Assembly (NCBI GenBank): GCA_003427395.1
Contig: BFEA01000963.1
Span: forward strand, 33,333-75,295
Direction of reading: 5' to 3'
Length of the DNA stretch: 41,963 bases
From: Chara braunii
Lineage: Eukaryota; Streptophyta; Charophyceae; Charales; Characeae
Part shown: in pieces, positions 12,766 to 22,153 of the stretch
How positions within the stretch are numbered: the stretch's first letter is position 1
How the letters are laid out: every line of letters begins with the position of its first letter
Made by a program: the position numbers and the translations under genes
Notes under the pieces: generated by a model
The model's database searches: none
What the model was told of the DNA's origin: nothing
The model's input: only the letters and a program-made list of their open reading frames with translations

Positions 12766-13379
12766 AAAAAATATATGTTGTGCAGAAGAATAAACTAAGC
12801 AACATTTGCATTAATGTTACATCCAAATTTGAAATAAAAATCAAATACTAAAAATAAATAATAATAATAAAAATTAGAAAAAATAAAACGAGAATGAAAT
12901 TATTAAGTGGGCGTGCACGTTTTTGACACCGCCAACTTTGATGATTTTTCATTTTGTTTTGGCTGTGACAAATGCCATGAAAATTTATATATGTGTGCAT
13001 TGTGTATCTTGCATACTATAAATAAAGCTCGAAAAAATAATAATTTTTTTTCATGCCTCGAAATAAAGGAAAAACAAAAAGTGAAAAGAGAGAAAAAACA
13101 AATGAGTGAGTTGGCAAGCAAGTTTTTACACCACCATCTTTGAGGGTTTTTCATTGTTTTTTGGCTAATCAGAATGGCTTGAAAAGTAAGAGGTAGATAC
13201 TTTACATCACAAAGAACTCAAAAAAGAAAATTTCAGAAAACATAAATAATATTTAGGTGCCAAAATATTTTTTTGCGGGGTCCGAACCCCTTCAAGTTCA
13301 GGCCCCGTACGGGGACCCGAACGCCCAAACGTTCGGGGGTTAGCTTAGGGGCCTCCGTACGTTCGGCCTGACAACCCTG
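12660..13379. mobile_element. Non-autonomous hAT-like element
   Basis: A 720 bp element bounded by CAGGGTTGCC on the left and GACAACCCTG on the right, an imperfect inverted pair. The subterminal parts are GC-rich and share CGAACG and CCCGAACG motifs. It is flanked by TTTCAATT (12652-12659) and GTTCAATT (13380-13387), an 8 bp target duplication with one mismatch. CAGGG-type ends plus an 8 bp duplication are the hAT hallmark. Inside is AT-rich filler with a ~30 bp A run and a degenerate direct repeat (GTTTTTGACACCGCCA... at ~12.92 kb and TTTTTACACCACCAT... at ~13.12 kb). No transposase is present. Confidence 0.85.
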
Positions 13380-13721
13380 GTTCAATTTATTTTTTCGTAT
13401 AACATAGTTTTTTTTTTCGGATTTGTTTTTGCTAGGACCTTCCCTGGTCCTTGCACGACCGGCCCATTCGAGAAAATAGGGTGGAGGCCCGACTGGTAGC
13501 TTAAAAATTTTCACATTTTTAGGATTTTTTTTTTTTTTTACTGCTGGAATTGTCTGTGGTTACCATTTCAAAAAAATGTTGACAATTCTGAAAATTTTGT
13601 GAATGCAAATTTTCATTGAAGTGCACTCTTGCCTCACCTTTCTACCCTGTTTTTGTTTTTGTTTTTGTGGTTTGTTAATATGGTGGCCCCTCTATGGAAT
13701 GATGCAAATTTTTGTTAAAAA

Positions 13722-13914
13722 GGGGTAACTACACGGGAGTCACAAAAACACTTTGAAATTACATTTCGGGCCACAACGAGTTTTAAATTGCACTCCAGGC
13801 AATGTATACAAGCCACCTTTCCGGTTAGGTACATTGCCCGGAGTGCAATTTGAGAGCCATTTTGGCCCCAACAGTAATTTCAAACTGTTTTTGTGACTCC
13901 CGCGTAGTTACCCC
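13722..13914. mobile_element. Mutator-like MITE with 10 bp target duplication
   Basis: A 193 bp near-palindrome. The left end is GGGGTAACTACACGGGAGTC and the reverse complement of the right end is GGGGTAACTACGCGGGAGTC. Both continue into ACAAAAAC and further inward. Flanks are identical 10-mers TTGTTAAAAA at 13712-13721 and 13915-13924. A 9-11 bp duplication points to the Mutator superfamily. The undamaged duplication suggests a fairly recent insertion. Confidence 0.88.
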
Positions 13915-13924
13915 TTGTTAAAAA

Positions 13925-14697
13925 TGCCTTTTGATTTTCCATCTATTCCCGTGCGTTCTGTTGCAGACTTTCCAGACCCTTTCCTTCCATCTCCAATGTC
14001 TATGGTCCCAAGATCCTGGTTTGGGTATGATTGGTCCTCTAAGTGGATTTGGAAAATCAAGGGTTGTGTGGTGTGAAATACCGTGAATTAGGGGTAGAAC
14101 AGAGCTTGTTACAGTAGTTGAGTGTTTCCTTCTGTCGCCCACTAACGGGTGAAGAGGCTGCTGCCTCACCGATAGGGAAGCAAGAGTCAACATTAATTGA
14201 TTTCTATCCTAATGCTCATGATGTTCATATGGGACGCTGGACCCGGTTTCAAGCAGGTGGAGCTCCCCGCCAATACAGATGGTTCACCGATGGGACTGAC
14301 AGAGAAACGCCTATACCTAGTGCCCAAAGTACCCGTGCGACAGAGGTAATTCGACTAATATGCTTCGATCGGGTCTGAGTAGTGGGGTGCTGCTTAGCCC
14401 TGGTAACTGCACCCGCTTTTTGGTTAGGTAATCCCCATGGAGAGAAGACTGGAGGGTGATAGTCCTGAGTGGTAGACACTAGGGTAGGATCATGGGATTA
14501 GGGGTGCGCCGGGAAGAAATCTTAGAATGATAGGGTTGAGAGGGAGTCTCATGTGAATAAGCGACCACTATAGCATTGGATGACCACATGGCCGAGTGCT
14601 GAGGGTGGCTGTCATATGTTTAGAATCCAACCTCCACAACAACCTGGGCTAAAAAATAAAATAAAAAATGCTGGGTGTGACCTAGGAGGCGTTGGCC
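13925..14697. other. Stretch without a recognised gene
   Basis: Apart from the LINE-tail fragment at 14230-14282, no domain is visible in the overlapping short frames on either strand. Composition is balanced and no repeat edges are evident. Confidence 0.4.
14230..14282 (+). repeat. LINE 3'-tail fragment (GGGACGCTGGACCC family)
   Basis: Matches the block GGGACGCTGGACCCGGTTTC, then AGCAGGTG and CTCCCC-CCAATA, shared with 16681 and 20233 and, in reverse complement, with 35983 at the end of the LINE. There is no poly(A) tail or hairpin here, so this is a decayed or partial copy. Confidence 0.6.
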
Positions 14698-14810
14698 CTA
14701 CCTTCTTCCCCCCAAAGACAATGCACGGTCGTTATTGCTGTATTTAGTCTGAAAGATGCCCCAAATACAACTATAATGACCGTATGTTGTATTCGGGGAA
14801 AAGAAGGTAG
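14698..14810. mobile_element. Palindromic MITE, family A copy 2
   Basis: 113 bp with ends CTACCTTCTTCCCCCCAAAG and (right end reversed) CTACCTTCTTTTCCCCGAAT. Both arms continue into ACGGTC. It is the same family as 180-290 and 33649-33767. Confidence 0.78.
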
Positions 14811-14832
14811 TTCGTTTTTTTTTTTTTGTTTT

Positions 14833-15439
14833 GGGGTAACTACAGCGCAGTCACGGAAACAGATTGAAAATGCGCTTTAGGCATTCCCCTGAACATAACA
14901 CACCCCCACGTGACCCTAGCCGACCCAAGACCTAGTTTTTTTTGGAATTATAGCTTGGCCCACAGCCTAGCTTGTATACAGCGGCCTAGCTCGGTTGGTA
15001 AGGCTCCCAAGTGGCATTCAAGAGGTCATGGGTTCAATCCCCATTGGCCTCATGCCTTCCTGGGCTTACTTGGCACCGGCTACCCAAGAGATAGACCACT
15101 GGATCCCCCGATCGGCATCAAGCAGAGTCTGCTATGTTCGTAGGGAAGGGGCCTGAGGGGAGGCACGGGGGATTGGTCCGCTTTATCCCTGGTGCTACCG
15201 GCCGTCCCCTGACCGGTATCCTGCAGGCTCGAGGGGTCGTAAAAACACGGCTCTGGTATGCTACGGGTTTCCCCGTACGCCTATAGGTACGAGTAGTGGT
15301 AGGTAGGTAGTGTGAGGAAAAATTGAGAGAAGAGTATAGTTAAAGAAAAAAAAAAAAAAGCCTAGCTTGTATACGTCCGAAATTTTCAGAGCTTTTGCCT
15401 GAAGTGCATTTTCAAAATCAAACACTGACTGCACCCTGG
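14833..15439. mobile_element. MITE-like inverted repeat, split by a SINE
   Basis: The left arm (GGGGTAACTACAGCGCAGTC, then GATTGAAAATGCGCTTTAGGC) is complementary to the right arm ending near 15439 (GCCTGAAGTGCATTTTCAAA, then TGACTGCACCCTGG). The start resembles the Mutator-like MITE at 13722. With the SINE at 14980-15359 and one target duplication removed, it would be about 210 bp, a size close to that MITE. Confidence 0.6.
14980..15359 (+). mobile_element. tRNA-derived SINE with 15 bp target duplication
   Basis: A 380 bp retroposon. Its head resembles a tRNA gene: an A-box-like AGCTCGGTTGGTA at 14988-15000 and a B-box-like GGTCATGGGTTCAATCCCC at 15024-15042, the pair of internal RNA polymerase III promoter elements. 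It ends in an A-rich tail (from about 15341). Flanking copies of GCCTAGCTTGTATAC at 14965-14979 and 15360-15374 are identical. The body between head and tail is unrelated to tRNA. It has no coding capacity and would depend on a LINE for retroposition. Confidence 0.9.
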
Positions 15440-16340
15440 TTCTCTCTTTTGTTTTTCTTTTAGGCTTTGTTTTTACCCTGTTGAAAGCGGCGCGCGTTAG
15501 CGCTAGCGCTAGCGCTCTCGTGCGTTAGCGTTAGAGTTAGCGCAGGCGCCTGCAAATTTTTTACCTGAGCGAGCGCCTGGGCTTTGGGGGATCGCGTACG
15601 TGCAGCTGCGATTGGTGCTGCGTGGTGCCAAAACCTATGGTTGGGTGTGGCGGAGGTGGCCGGGGAGAAGAAGCGTGTGGGCGCAGGGAGGGGACCGCCT
15701 CGAGGAAGCACTAACAAGCTTCTGCTATAACATGGTCTCGGTTGGTGTATGCTAGCATTCCTGGAGGGACTACGTGAGGAAGGAGGAGAAGTGTGGTGGT
15801 CCGAAGGGCGGGATCTGGGCGCCGTACATATCAGAATGTGAAACCTGTCAGGGATTTCGTCCCCTGACTTTGATACGGAGATGAGAGATGAGTGTGCATC
15901 GACAAGCGCCAGCTTCCGGGAGAGCGACACTACAGTTTGGCTGTGATCGGTATCGCCCATTGTTGCTGACAACGGGCTTTAAGCTGCGATCTGCTTACTT
16001 TGTGCTGCTGATATTCCTACCTCGGGCGTGGTGTGCCTTGTGAACTCTTTGTCCCTTTTCTCGAGTATATTACGAGGGATACTTGGATTGTGTTCGTTTG
16101 TTGACCGTTTATTTGCTCTTGGTCGGAATTTTGTTCGTTTTTTTGAGTAGCTAGGGCCGGTGGTGTAGATTTTTCGGTAGCGTTTTCTTTTCGATGGTAT
16201 TAGTTGGTTTGTGTTTCATTGTTTGGGTTGTGCTTCATTGTTTGGGTTATTAGTGTTAATTAGAGCCAATTAGGGTTTGATTGTCTTTCATTGCTTGGGT
16301 TATTTAGTGTTAATTAGAGCTAATTAGGGTTTGATGCTTA
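15440..16340. other. GC-richer stretch of unknown origin
   Basis: Contains a short GCGCTA tandem (about 15491-15512) and an open minus frame of 170 codons (15460-15972). That frame is rich in Ser, Pro and Ala and partly encoded by the tandem, and I recognise no domain. A degenerate ~70 bp duplication at 16.2-16.34 kb carries TTAGTGTTAATTAGAGC and TTAGGGTTTGAT twice. It may be the upstream part of the retroposon tail that ends at 16500. Confidence 0.4.
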
Positions 16341-16424
16341 TTAGGATAGAGTGTGGTGTGACTCAGCCGCGGTGGTGTTGATCCAGGCCGGTGAGCCTGG
16401 TTCATCACCGCAGGCCGTGGTTAT

Positions 16425-16510
16425 TGATGTGTGGGACGCTGGGCCCGTTTCCCAGCTTGTGATGATATAATATACTCCTTTTTTTGTAAAAAAAAAAAAA
16501 GAAAAAAAAA
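16425..16510 (+). repeat. Retroposon 3' tail, ATATACTCC type
   Basis: GGGACGCTGGGCCCGTTTCC is followed by ATAATATACTCCTTTTTTTG and an A-rich tail from about 16489. It resembles plant LINE 3' ends. A tail of the same type (TGATATACTCCAAACAAAC plus A run) appears in reverse at about 20098-20145. Confidence 0.55.
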
Positions 16511-16680
16511 GGGGGGGGAAAAAAGACGGAGAATGCAAAGTATTTTGAGAGTGCGCCCAATTGCGAGTAAGTGGAGCTATCTTGCAAAGGTGGGAGTTTT
16601 ATCATAGGTCATGTTTTTTCAAGTTTTTTTTTTAGCGGAAGCCAGGTAATGGCCCTGATATTTCTTCTTTATGTACATCA

Positions 16681-16813
16681 ATGGGACGCGGGACCCGGTT
16701 TCCAGCAGGTGCACCTCCCCACCAATAGAACGGAGCCATCTGGGAGGGTGCTACCTGGGGCTGCTCGTGTCACCACAGGCAGCACCTCCGACATATATTA
16801 AGAAAGAAAAGGA

Positions 16814-16820
<7 letters not shown>
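16681..16820 (+). mobile_element. 5'-truncated LINE copy, 3' tail with stem-loop
   Basis: Carries the family block GGGACGCGGGACCCGGTTTC, AGCAGGTG and CTCCCCACCAATAG. Then comes a stem-loop: stem 16747-16760 with 16773-16786, loop containing TGCTCGTGTC. It ends in an A-rich tail. It matches the 3' end of the minus-strand LINE at 35852-35983 and the copy at 20233. Only the tail region is present, as expected of 5' truncation during target-primed reverse transcription. Confidence 0.72.

Positions 16821-16821
<1 letters not shown>

Positions 16822-16895
<74 letters not shown>
16822..16895. repeat. (GA)n microsatellite
   Basis: An uninterrupted GA tract of about 74 bases directly after the A-rich LINE tail. 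It may have grown from that tail. Open frames through it are artefacts. Confidence 0.95.
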
Positions 16896-16899
<4 letters not shown>

Positions 16900-17904
16900 G
16901 CGAGGTCTCCATTTCGCCTGAACTAGAGAGTCTGTCAAACTCTTGATTTTGGAGAACAGAGGCCCTCTAGGCCCTCTATCTCTATTTTCGACAGAACATT
17001 CGCCATTTGCATTGGCCATTTGCACATTTGATGAGTGGTGGAGCGATGCCTGATGTCACAATAGTTCCAAACTGACGTCCGTATGTACCTTTTGACCCGA
17101 AGGCCGCCACGTAGGCCCCCAAGTCTTTTTTTTTCTTTCTTCTTCTTCTTTCCGAGTCTTGATGTCACGATGACACAGAACCTGCCAAAATGAGTGGCCA
17201 GAGAGAAAGGTTGCCCTTGCAAACAGGAAGTAACTATGACCATTATAAACACACGAATTAAAAAAAAAAAAAAACCGAAAAAAAAACAAACAAAACGGAT
17301 TTAAAATTGTCCGAGGGTGACTATGCGCTGCCCTCCACCATGGCAGGATCAGAAATGGGCTGCACTCCACCAGTCACCAAATGTGAAAAATGAGAATGGG
17401 AAAAAAGAAAAGGAAAAAAAAAAAGAAAAAAGAAAAAAAAAGAAAAAAAAAGAAAAAAGAAAGAAAAAGAATGGGCCCTCCCCACCAATAGAGTGGAGTC
17501 GTCCACCCAGAAAAAAAAAAAAAAAAAAAGAGAATGGGCACCTTCCACGAAATGCAGCGAAATGCATGCATCCTGCCACCCTTTGTGGGACCATGTACTC
17601 ACAATTTTTTTCTTTCGACAGTCACGTGGCCAGGCCCAATGAATCTTGGGCTAGAACGTGGAAATATACACAGCCATAATTATTGTCTTTTGTGCTTCTG
17701 TACCGGCACCACAAGTGGAAGTCCTCAGACAGTGCCTGTGCGAGACCTGTTGGTCGGACTATCACCAACGATACCAAACAGCAGGGGTAGTAAGGCAATT
17801 TCAAGGCAAACGAACAGGGCACATTGGTACAAGGCAGCAAAGGAGCACTGACAGGAGGCAGTCTCTCATACTGACATGGACCGGAGTGAATTATGTTTTT
17901 TAAA
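16896..17904. other. No gene; A-rich simple repeats
   Basis: Apart from the short insertion at 17477-17530, this contains (A)nG-rich tracts at about 17258-17290 and 17399-17470 and an A run at 17511-17529. Long Lys- or Phe-rich frames here come from these tracts on both strands and are not genes. Confidence 0.6.
17477..17530 (+). mobile_element. 54 bp LINE-tail insertion
   Basis: Starts within the family block (CTCCCCACCAATAGAGTGGA), lacks the stem-loop and ends in about 20 A. It is flanked by AGAATGGGC at 17468-17476 and 17531-17539, a 9 bp direct repeat consistent with target duplication. Low-complexity surroundings make the left boundary less certain. Confidence 0.6.
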
Positions 17905-18010
17905 CTTTTTTTTTTTTTTTTTTTTTTTNTTTTGAAANACCGGTCTCCTTGCTAGGAGAGGCGATATGCTGTACTTGCTCAAAAAAAAAATAAAAAAAAT
18001 AAAAAAAAAT
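17905..18010. repeat. T-tract and A-tract flanking a short hairpin cassette
   Basis: About 25 T, interrupted by an N, leads to CCGGTCTCCTTGCTAGGAGA, which can fold (TCTCC with GGAGA), and then an A-rich run from 17981. Two single N bases (17929 and 17938) mark uncertain base calls. It resembles another retroposon tail, possibly in back-to-back arrangement. Confidence 0.45.
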
Positions 18011-18029
18011 GGAGCCATGCCCCCACTGG

Positions 18030-18429
18030 GGGCCTCACCACACCACTCTTGAAAGGGGGAATTTTTTCAAGAGCTGTTAGACGTTCTCAAGAGTTGGGTT
18101 TTCAAGAGTTTCGGGCCCCTTGCCACAAAGCACTCTCGAAAGGGCTATGGTGTTGGACAAACGATGAAAAAAGACAGTCGTACAGCTTTGTTTTTTCCGA
18201 ATGGCGTCAGGATAACGGCCTGACACCTCTCGAAAATCGAGGGCCGTTCGAGTGCCCTCTTAAAAAGAGCGGTGCTGCAGGCTGGGCGTTTCGGAGTTTC
18301 GAGTGCTACTCTTGAAACGAGGTTCTGACAACTCTCGAAAGAGTTTTCGGGCTACAACTCTCAAATGGCTGTGTGGCTATGCGTCCAACTCTTGAAAACG
18401 CAGTTTCCAGAGTGGTGTGGCGAGGGCCT
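18030..18429. mobile_element. PIF-like MITE rich in CTCTTGAAA
   Basis: Starts GGGCCTCACCACACCACTCT and ends with the inverse (AGAGTGGTGTGGCGAGGGCC). The interior repeats CTCTTGAAA or TTTCAAGAG and close variants many times. The first ~170 bp reappear at 19939-20107. The GGGCCTCG start resembles the ends of the PIF/Harbinger element at 21537 (GGGTCTCG) and its host (GGGCCTCG). The flanks do not give a clean 3 bp duplication. It has no coding capacity. Confidence 0.65.
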
Positions 18430-18471
18430 GCAGCACTTCTTTGAAACTAAGGGTCATGTTCCACAGACTTA

Positions 18472-18642
18472 GGGCCTCGCCACACCACTCTTGAAAACTC
18501 GTTTCAAAAGTTGCTGCATGGCCACACAGCCTCTTGAAAATTAGGGCAGTCAAGAGCAGTCATAGTGGCGGACTCTTGAAACCCCCTTTCAAGAGCAGCT
18601 CTTGAAAGATTGGAAACCCCAGGCTAAGCCTGCAACTTTCCA
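18472..18642. mobile_element. Terminal fragment of a PIF-like MITE
   Basis: Begins GGGCCTCGCCACACCACTCT directly after TTA. It runs through GATTGGAAACCCCAGGC to an A run at 18643. Its reverse complement matches 20605-20772 over most of its length, including AACCCCAG and the CTCTTGAAAGATTGG block. It is either one end of an element whose other end is at 20772, or a truncated copy next to an independent element. Confidence 0.6.
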
Positions 18643-19938
18643 AAAAAAAAAAAAGAAAAAAGAAAGGCTGGTAGGAATGCGCCTCTCCCAAGGAATTCGG
18701 TGGAGCACAACTGTAAATGAAACCGGAAAACAGCAAAAGAATTTTTAAGAAAATTGCAATGAACCCAGATGTGATGATACTCGTCAACATTACCAGTCCA
18801 TATGATTATCGATCTGCTGATGAATGACAAATAATCGCAAATGCGTGTGATGATAGAATGAGGTGAGAATCATACACAGACGAAGGAGGAGAGAGGGAGA
18901 ATAGACAAAGGAGAGAGAAGAAGACAACAGCCTCCTCGCCACCTCATCAATCAATAGACTGAATACAATGTCTGAAGTTCTTCCTCAAGGTGCCATGTGG
19001 CACGTCAGTCTGTCTACATCAGCAAATGGAGAGTATCGTCATCAACCAGGTACGTATCCTCGATAACCACAGTCTTGATCCCCTTCCGAAGTGACAAAGA
19101 ATCAGAACAGCCTCACCAATCATGTAGCCCGCCACGTCATCAACATATACAGGTGGCAGCGGCCACGTCAGCAATGGCGCATGGCAGCTGCCACGTCAGC
19201 ATGCCCAGAAGACCATCGCCAGCCAGCACCATGCCAGCCAGCAGCGCCTTGCCGTCCTCCTCTGCCAGCATATGGCCGGCGTCAAGTCAATGTCGCAATG
19301 TCGCAGCATAGCAACAGCGTCAAGTCCACGCGTGAAGTCAGCATTCACGCAAGACTGAATGTCCTCCAGCCAGGAAGTCAACTCTTAAATAGCGTGGATG
19401 CGGGGTCTGGACCCCGGGTACTGAGGTCCTGCACCGTCCAGATCTCGATATGAATGAGGGCCCAGATCGGCCAGAAACTGTATTTCTCCTGCCCGGAATG
19501 CTGTCTGGGTACCTGCACACAACAAGTGAATGTATCCGACCATAGGCCTGGGTGCGGTACCTTTGACTCTACAGTTGTCTTTGACTGTTGAATTTCCTTT
19601 GTGCTGCGTTTGGTCACACAGCCTCCTCGACAGACTCAGGCTGGGCATGTCTCGGTCACATAGCCCAGCACAGACAACTGAGTCTGTGTCTTACCGGGGG
19701 CAAAGTTCTGAGCCCCGGTCTGCTGCTGAACAGGGTTACTGCAAAATGAATAATAATGTGTCGCAAGCAAGTACTGTGACATCACAGCAAAAACAGAAAG
19801 GTACAGTGTCACATATTGTTACATCATGCAGTTGTTGCTCCCATCTGGGGCGCTCTTCCGTACACTGTCAGGCGCAGTTGCAAAGCGTACGGTCTTCCGC
19901 ATGTCAGGGAATGAGTGGGGGGAAACATGCCCTTGCAA
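18643..19938. other. No gene; cluster of ACGTCA boxes and TATA-like site
   Basis: No recognisable protein. CACGTCAG or CCACGTCA occurs at 19002, 19133, 19164 and 19191. About 190 bp further on is a TATA-like TCTTAAATAGCG at 19383-19394. This arrangement looks like a promoter or LTR U3 region, but no adjoining coding region supports it. Overlapping frames (for example 19530-19961) show no domain. Confidence 0.35.
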
Positions 19939-20097
19939 GGGCCTCGCCACACCGCTATTGAAACGGGGAAATTTTTCAAGAGCTGTCAGACGTTCTCAAG
20001 AGTTGGGTTTTCAAGAGTTTTCGGCCCCTCGCCACACAGCACTCTAGAAAGGGCAATGCTGTTGGACAGAGGATGAAAAACCACATTCATACAGCTT

Positions 20098-20384
20098 TTT
20101 TTTTTTTTTTTTTTTTTTTTGTTTGTTTGGAGTATATCAATCATTTATTATCAAGAACAAGATGAGCCCCGAGCGGACATTCATTTGGCCGCAGCCCTGA
20201 GGATCAATAATCAGTGTTTTTCTGTGTCGCAAGATGTATCAATGGGACGCTGGACCCGGTTTCCAGCAGGTGCTGCTCCCCACCAATAGATGGAGCCTCC
20301 CCGATGGTGCTAGACGTGCCTGCTCTTATCAGCACATCTAGCACCTGAACGGGTTGTTCTCTAAAAAAAAAAAAAAAAAAAAAG
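20098..20384 (+). mobile_element. Retroposon pair with LINE tail and stem-loop
   Basis: The right part (from about 20233) carries the LINE-tail block GGGACGCTGGACCCGGTTTC, a stem-loop (20306-20319 with 20332-20345, loop TGCTCTTATC), GGGTTGTTC and 21 A. The left part begins with a T run of about 24. In reverse it reads as an ATATACTCC-type tail, so two retroposon ends appear to lie back to back, or the 5' part was inverted. AGCTT at 20093-20097 and 20385-20389 is a probable short target duplication. Confidence 0.65.
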
Positions 20385-20411
20385 AGCTTCGTGTTTTTTC
20401 CGAATGGCAAT

Positions 20412-20539
20412 GGGCCTCGCTGCACTACTCTCGAAATGTGCAAAACGAGAGACTCAGTGAATCTTCCGCTAGAATATGGAAAAATGCACGGCCATGATTT
20501 TTGCCTTTTGTGCATTTCAAGAGTAGTGCAGCGAGGCCC
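20412..20539. mobile_element. 128 bp PIF-like MITE with 3 bp target duplication
   Basis: Ends GGGCCTCGCTGCACTACTCT and, reversed, GGGCCTCGCTGCACTACTCT are identical over 20 bases. It is flanked by AAT on both sides (20409-20411, 20540-20542). Three-base duplications and a GGGCCTCG end fit the PIF/Harbinger superfamily. It sits inside the older MITE at 19939-20772. Confidence 0.8.
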
Positions 20540-20772
20540 AATGACCTGACTGACAACTCTTGAAAGATTGAAAGTCCCTCAAGGGTTCGGCCAAGGACGC
20601 TTGAAAAACGCACGAGTTGCAGGCTCTGGCTGGGGTTTCCAATCTTTCAAGAGCCGCTCTTGAAAGGATTTCACTCTGAATGGTCTTGACTGCCCCAAGT
20701 TTCAAGAGGCTGCCAGTGTGTGGCGATGCAGCAACTCTTGAAAATGAGGTTTCAAGAGTGGTGTGGCAAGGC

Positions 20773-21469
20773 AACAAAGCAGGCTTGCTCCTGGAGGTCC
20801 GCCCAGAGGTCCAAGTGCCTGGGGCCGATTCTGCCAACCTCTGCACCGGATCCGCCCACCGCATGGAACAGCCACCATGCCATCCGAGAGTGCAGGTCCA
20901 TGGGATGTCCGGGCCAAGAGACCGCAACAGTTACTCTTGAAGGACTCTAAAAGGAGAGTCCTCTGAGTCTCAGAGCGCAAACATACAAGTTCCAGCTAGC
21001 TGTCTGCCTGAACTCAACACCGACTCTTAAAGTTGGTGGCAAAAACCGTCCTCGTCGGAGGTGGGGGCTCTCGACTTTTGAAGAGCACTCGCAAAACAGA
21101 TTAATTTCTTCTGATGGCTCTTAACCCCAGATTTTGACGGTCAATTTCGATAGTAGGCGGAGCTACAATGAACTGTCAACATTTCGGGAGTCCATCTGAC
21201 ATCTCTCCAAGGGGTTTTTGCCACCCCTTTTTCAGAGTACGTGGAGCAACACGGTGCTCCCGAAATTTTGTATCTCCAGAGTAGTGGAGCGATGCTGGGG
21301 AAAATACAGTGGAATAGGGGTCAGGGGGGTGACCATGGGGACTTACGAAGGGATTATAATAATCTTGTTTTCCATGCCTGGTCAAACTTGGACCCCTCCA
21401 TACCACTCCGCTCTCTTTCAGATTTCCCTGATCTTCTTCCATCCTTTTTTTTTTTTTTTTTGACAACGA
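20773..21469. other. No gene; decayed repeat debris
   Basis: More CTCTTGAAA-like motifs occur to about 21085, and an inverted pair ATTTCGGGAG (21181) / CTCCCGAAAT (21257) may be a remnant MITE. At 21334-21419 is a dispersed repeat shared with 33533-33618 (GGGATTATAAT-ATCTTG, TTTTCCATG-CTGGTCAA). A T run of about 17 precedes the PIF end at 21470. Confidence 0.5.
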
Positions 21470-21533
21470 GGGCCTCGTTAGACCCTCCTTGGAAATCCGA
21501 TTTTTAGGAAATCGGCATCGTTACACCGCGTCC
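21470..21533. mobile_element. Left end of host PIF/Harbinger element (64 bp stub)
   Basis: GGGCCTCGTTAGACCCTCCT at 21470-21489 and the following bases align with the left end of the inner element (GGGTCTCGTTAGACACTCCT, then TTTTTAGGA and GTT-CAC). The alignment resumes at 30047 with AATGTGAAAA and GGAATCCCCAGCCAAA. The element was therefore split when the inner copy inserted at a TAA. No convincing duplication lies to its left. Confidence 0.85.
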
Positions 21534-22153
21534 TAAGGGTCTCGTTAGACACTCCTAAAAGTTCCTGTTTTTAGGATTGCGTCTTGGTTGCACGCAATCC
21601 TAAATCGGACGTGGGAATCGAAAATGTGAAAACGGCGTTAGGACTCGTCCTAAAAGATTTAGGATTCCCCAGCCAAATCGTCCTAAATTTTCCAGTAGCC
21701 CCGGACCTACTGAAGAATTTAGGACTCCCGCGTTTCACGGAGTCGCCGTGTCGCGAGAATGGCACCGTCGACACGGAGGCGCTGGTCCAGGAGAGGTCCG
21801 TCGGGTCGGTGGGCGGACATCGAAGGTTTTCTGCAGGTCGACGACGGCAACGGCCCCCAGCGGTAGCCGTTGGCCGGTGGGGTGGAGCGCGCGGGGCGAA
21901 GCGTGGCCTGGCGGGCAGCCGTTGCGCACCGTTGGCTCGAATGCGGGCAACGGAGGAGTCCCCAGACGTGCGCACGACGACACACGGAGGCGGCGTGGGC
22001 GGCAACGGTTGGTTTTTGAATCGCAGGCGCGAACGTTTGTCTTCTTCGCTGCCGGTCGACGACATATGAAGGTCCAGCGGCCTTGTCCGCGGGCTTGTGA
22101 GGAGAAAGTTGAGCAGGACGTCACATGCAAGGTCGCCCGTCCACGTCGGATTC

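Larger units (their letters stand above)
19939..20772. mobile_element. PIF-like CTCTTGAAA MITE with two nested insertions
   Basis: Starts GGGCCTCGCCACACCGCTAT and ends GAGTGGTGTGGCAAGGC. The first 160 bp match 18030-18200. Two insertions break it: a retroposon (20098-20384) and a 128 bp MITE (20412-20539). The copy at 18180-18215 (ACAGCTTTGTTTTTTCCGAA) shows the sequence uninterrupted at both points. Possible target duplication CAA on both sides, weak. Confidence 0.65.

Noticed and set aside
14985-15056. Functional tRNA gene
   Set aside because: Only A-box-like and B-box-like elements are present, without a convincing cloverleaf. The poly(A) tail and target duplications show it is the head of a SINE.
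15460-15972. 170-codon minus-strand frame as a gene
   Set aside because: Ser/Pro/Ala-rich, partly encoded by a GCGCTA tandem, no domain; the surrounding sequence looks like retroposon material.
16270-16340. TTAGGGTTT as an interstitial telomere array
   Set aside because: Only two isolated copies, each inside a longer ~70 bp duplicated segment; no head-to-tail array.
17317-17679. Lys-rich and Phe-rich open frames on both strands (also 3835-4141 and 16671-17025)
   Set aside because: They are produced by A-rich and GA simple repeats and lack any domain or complex sequence.
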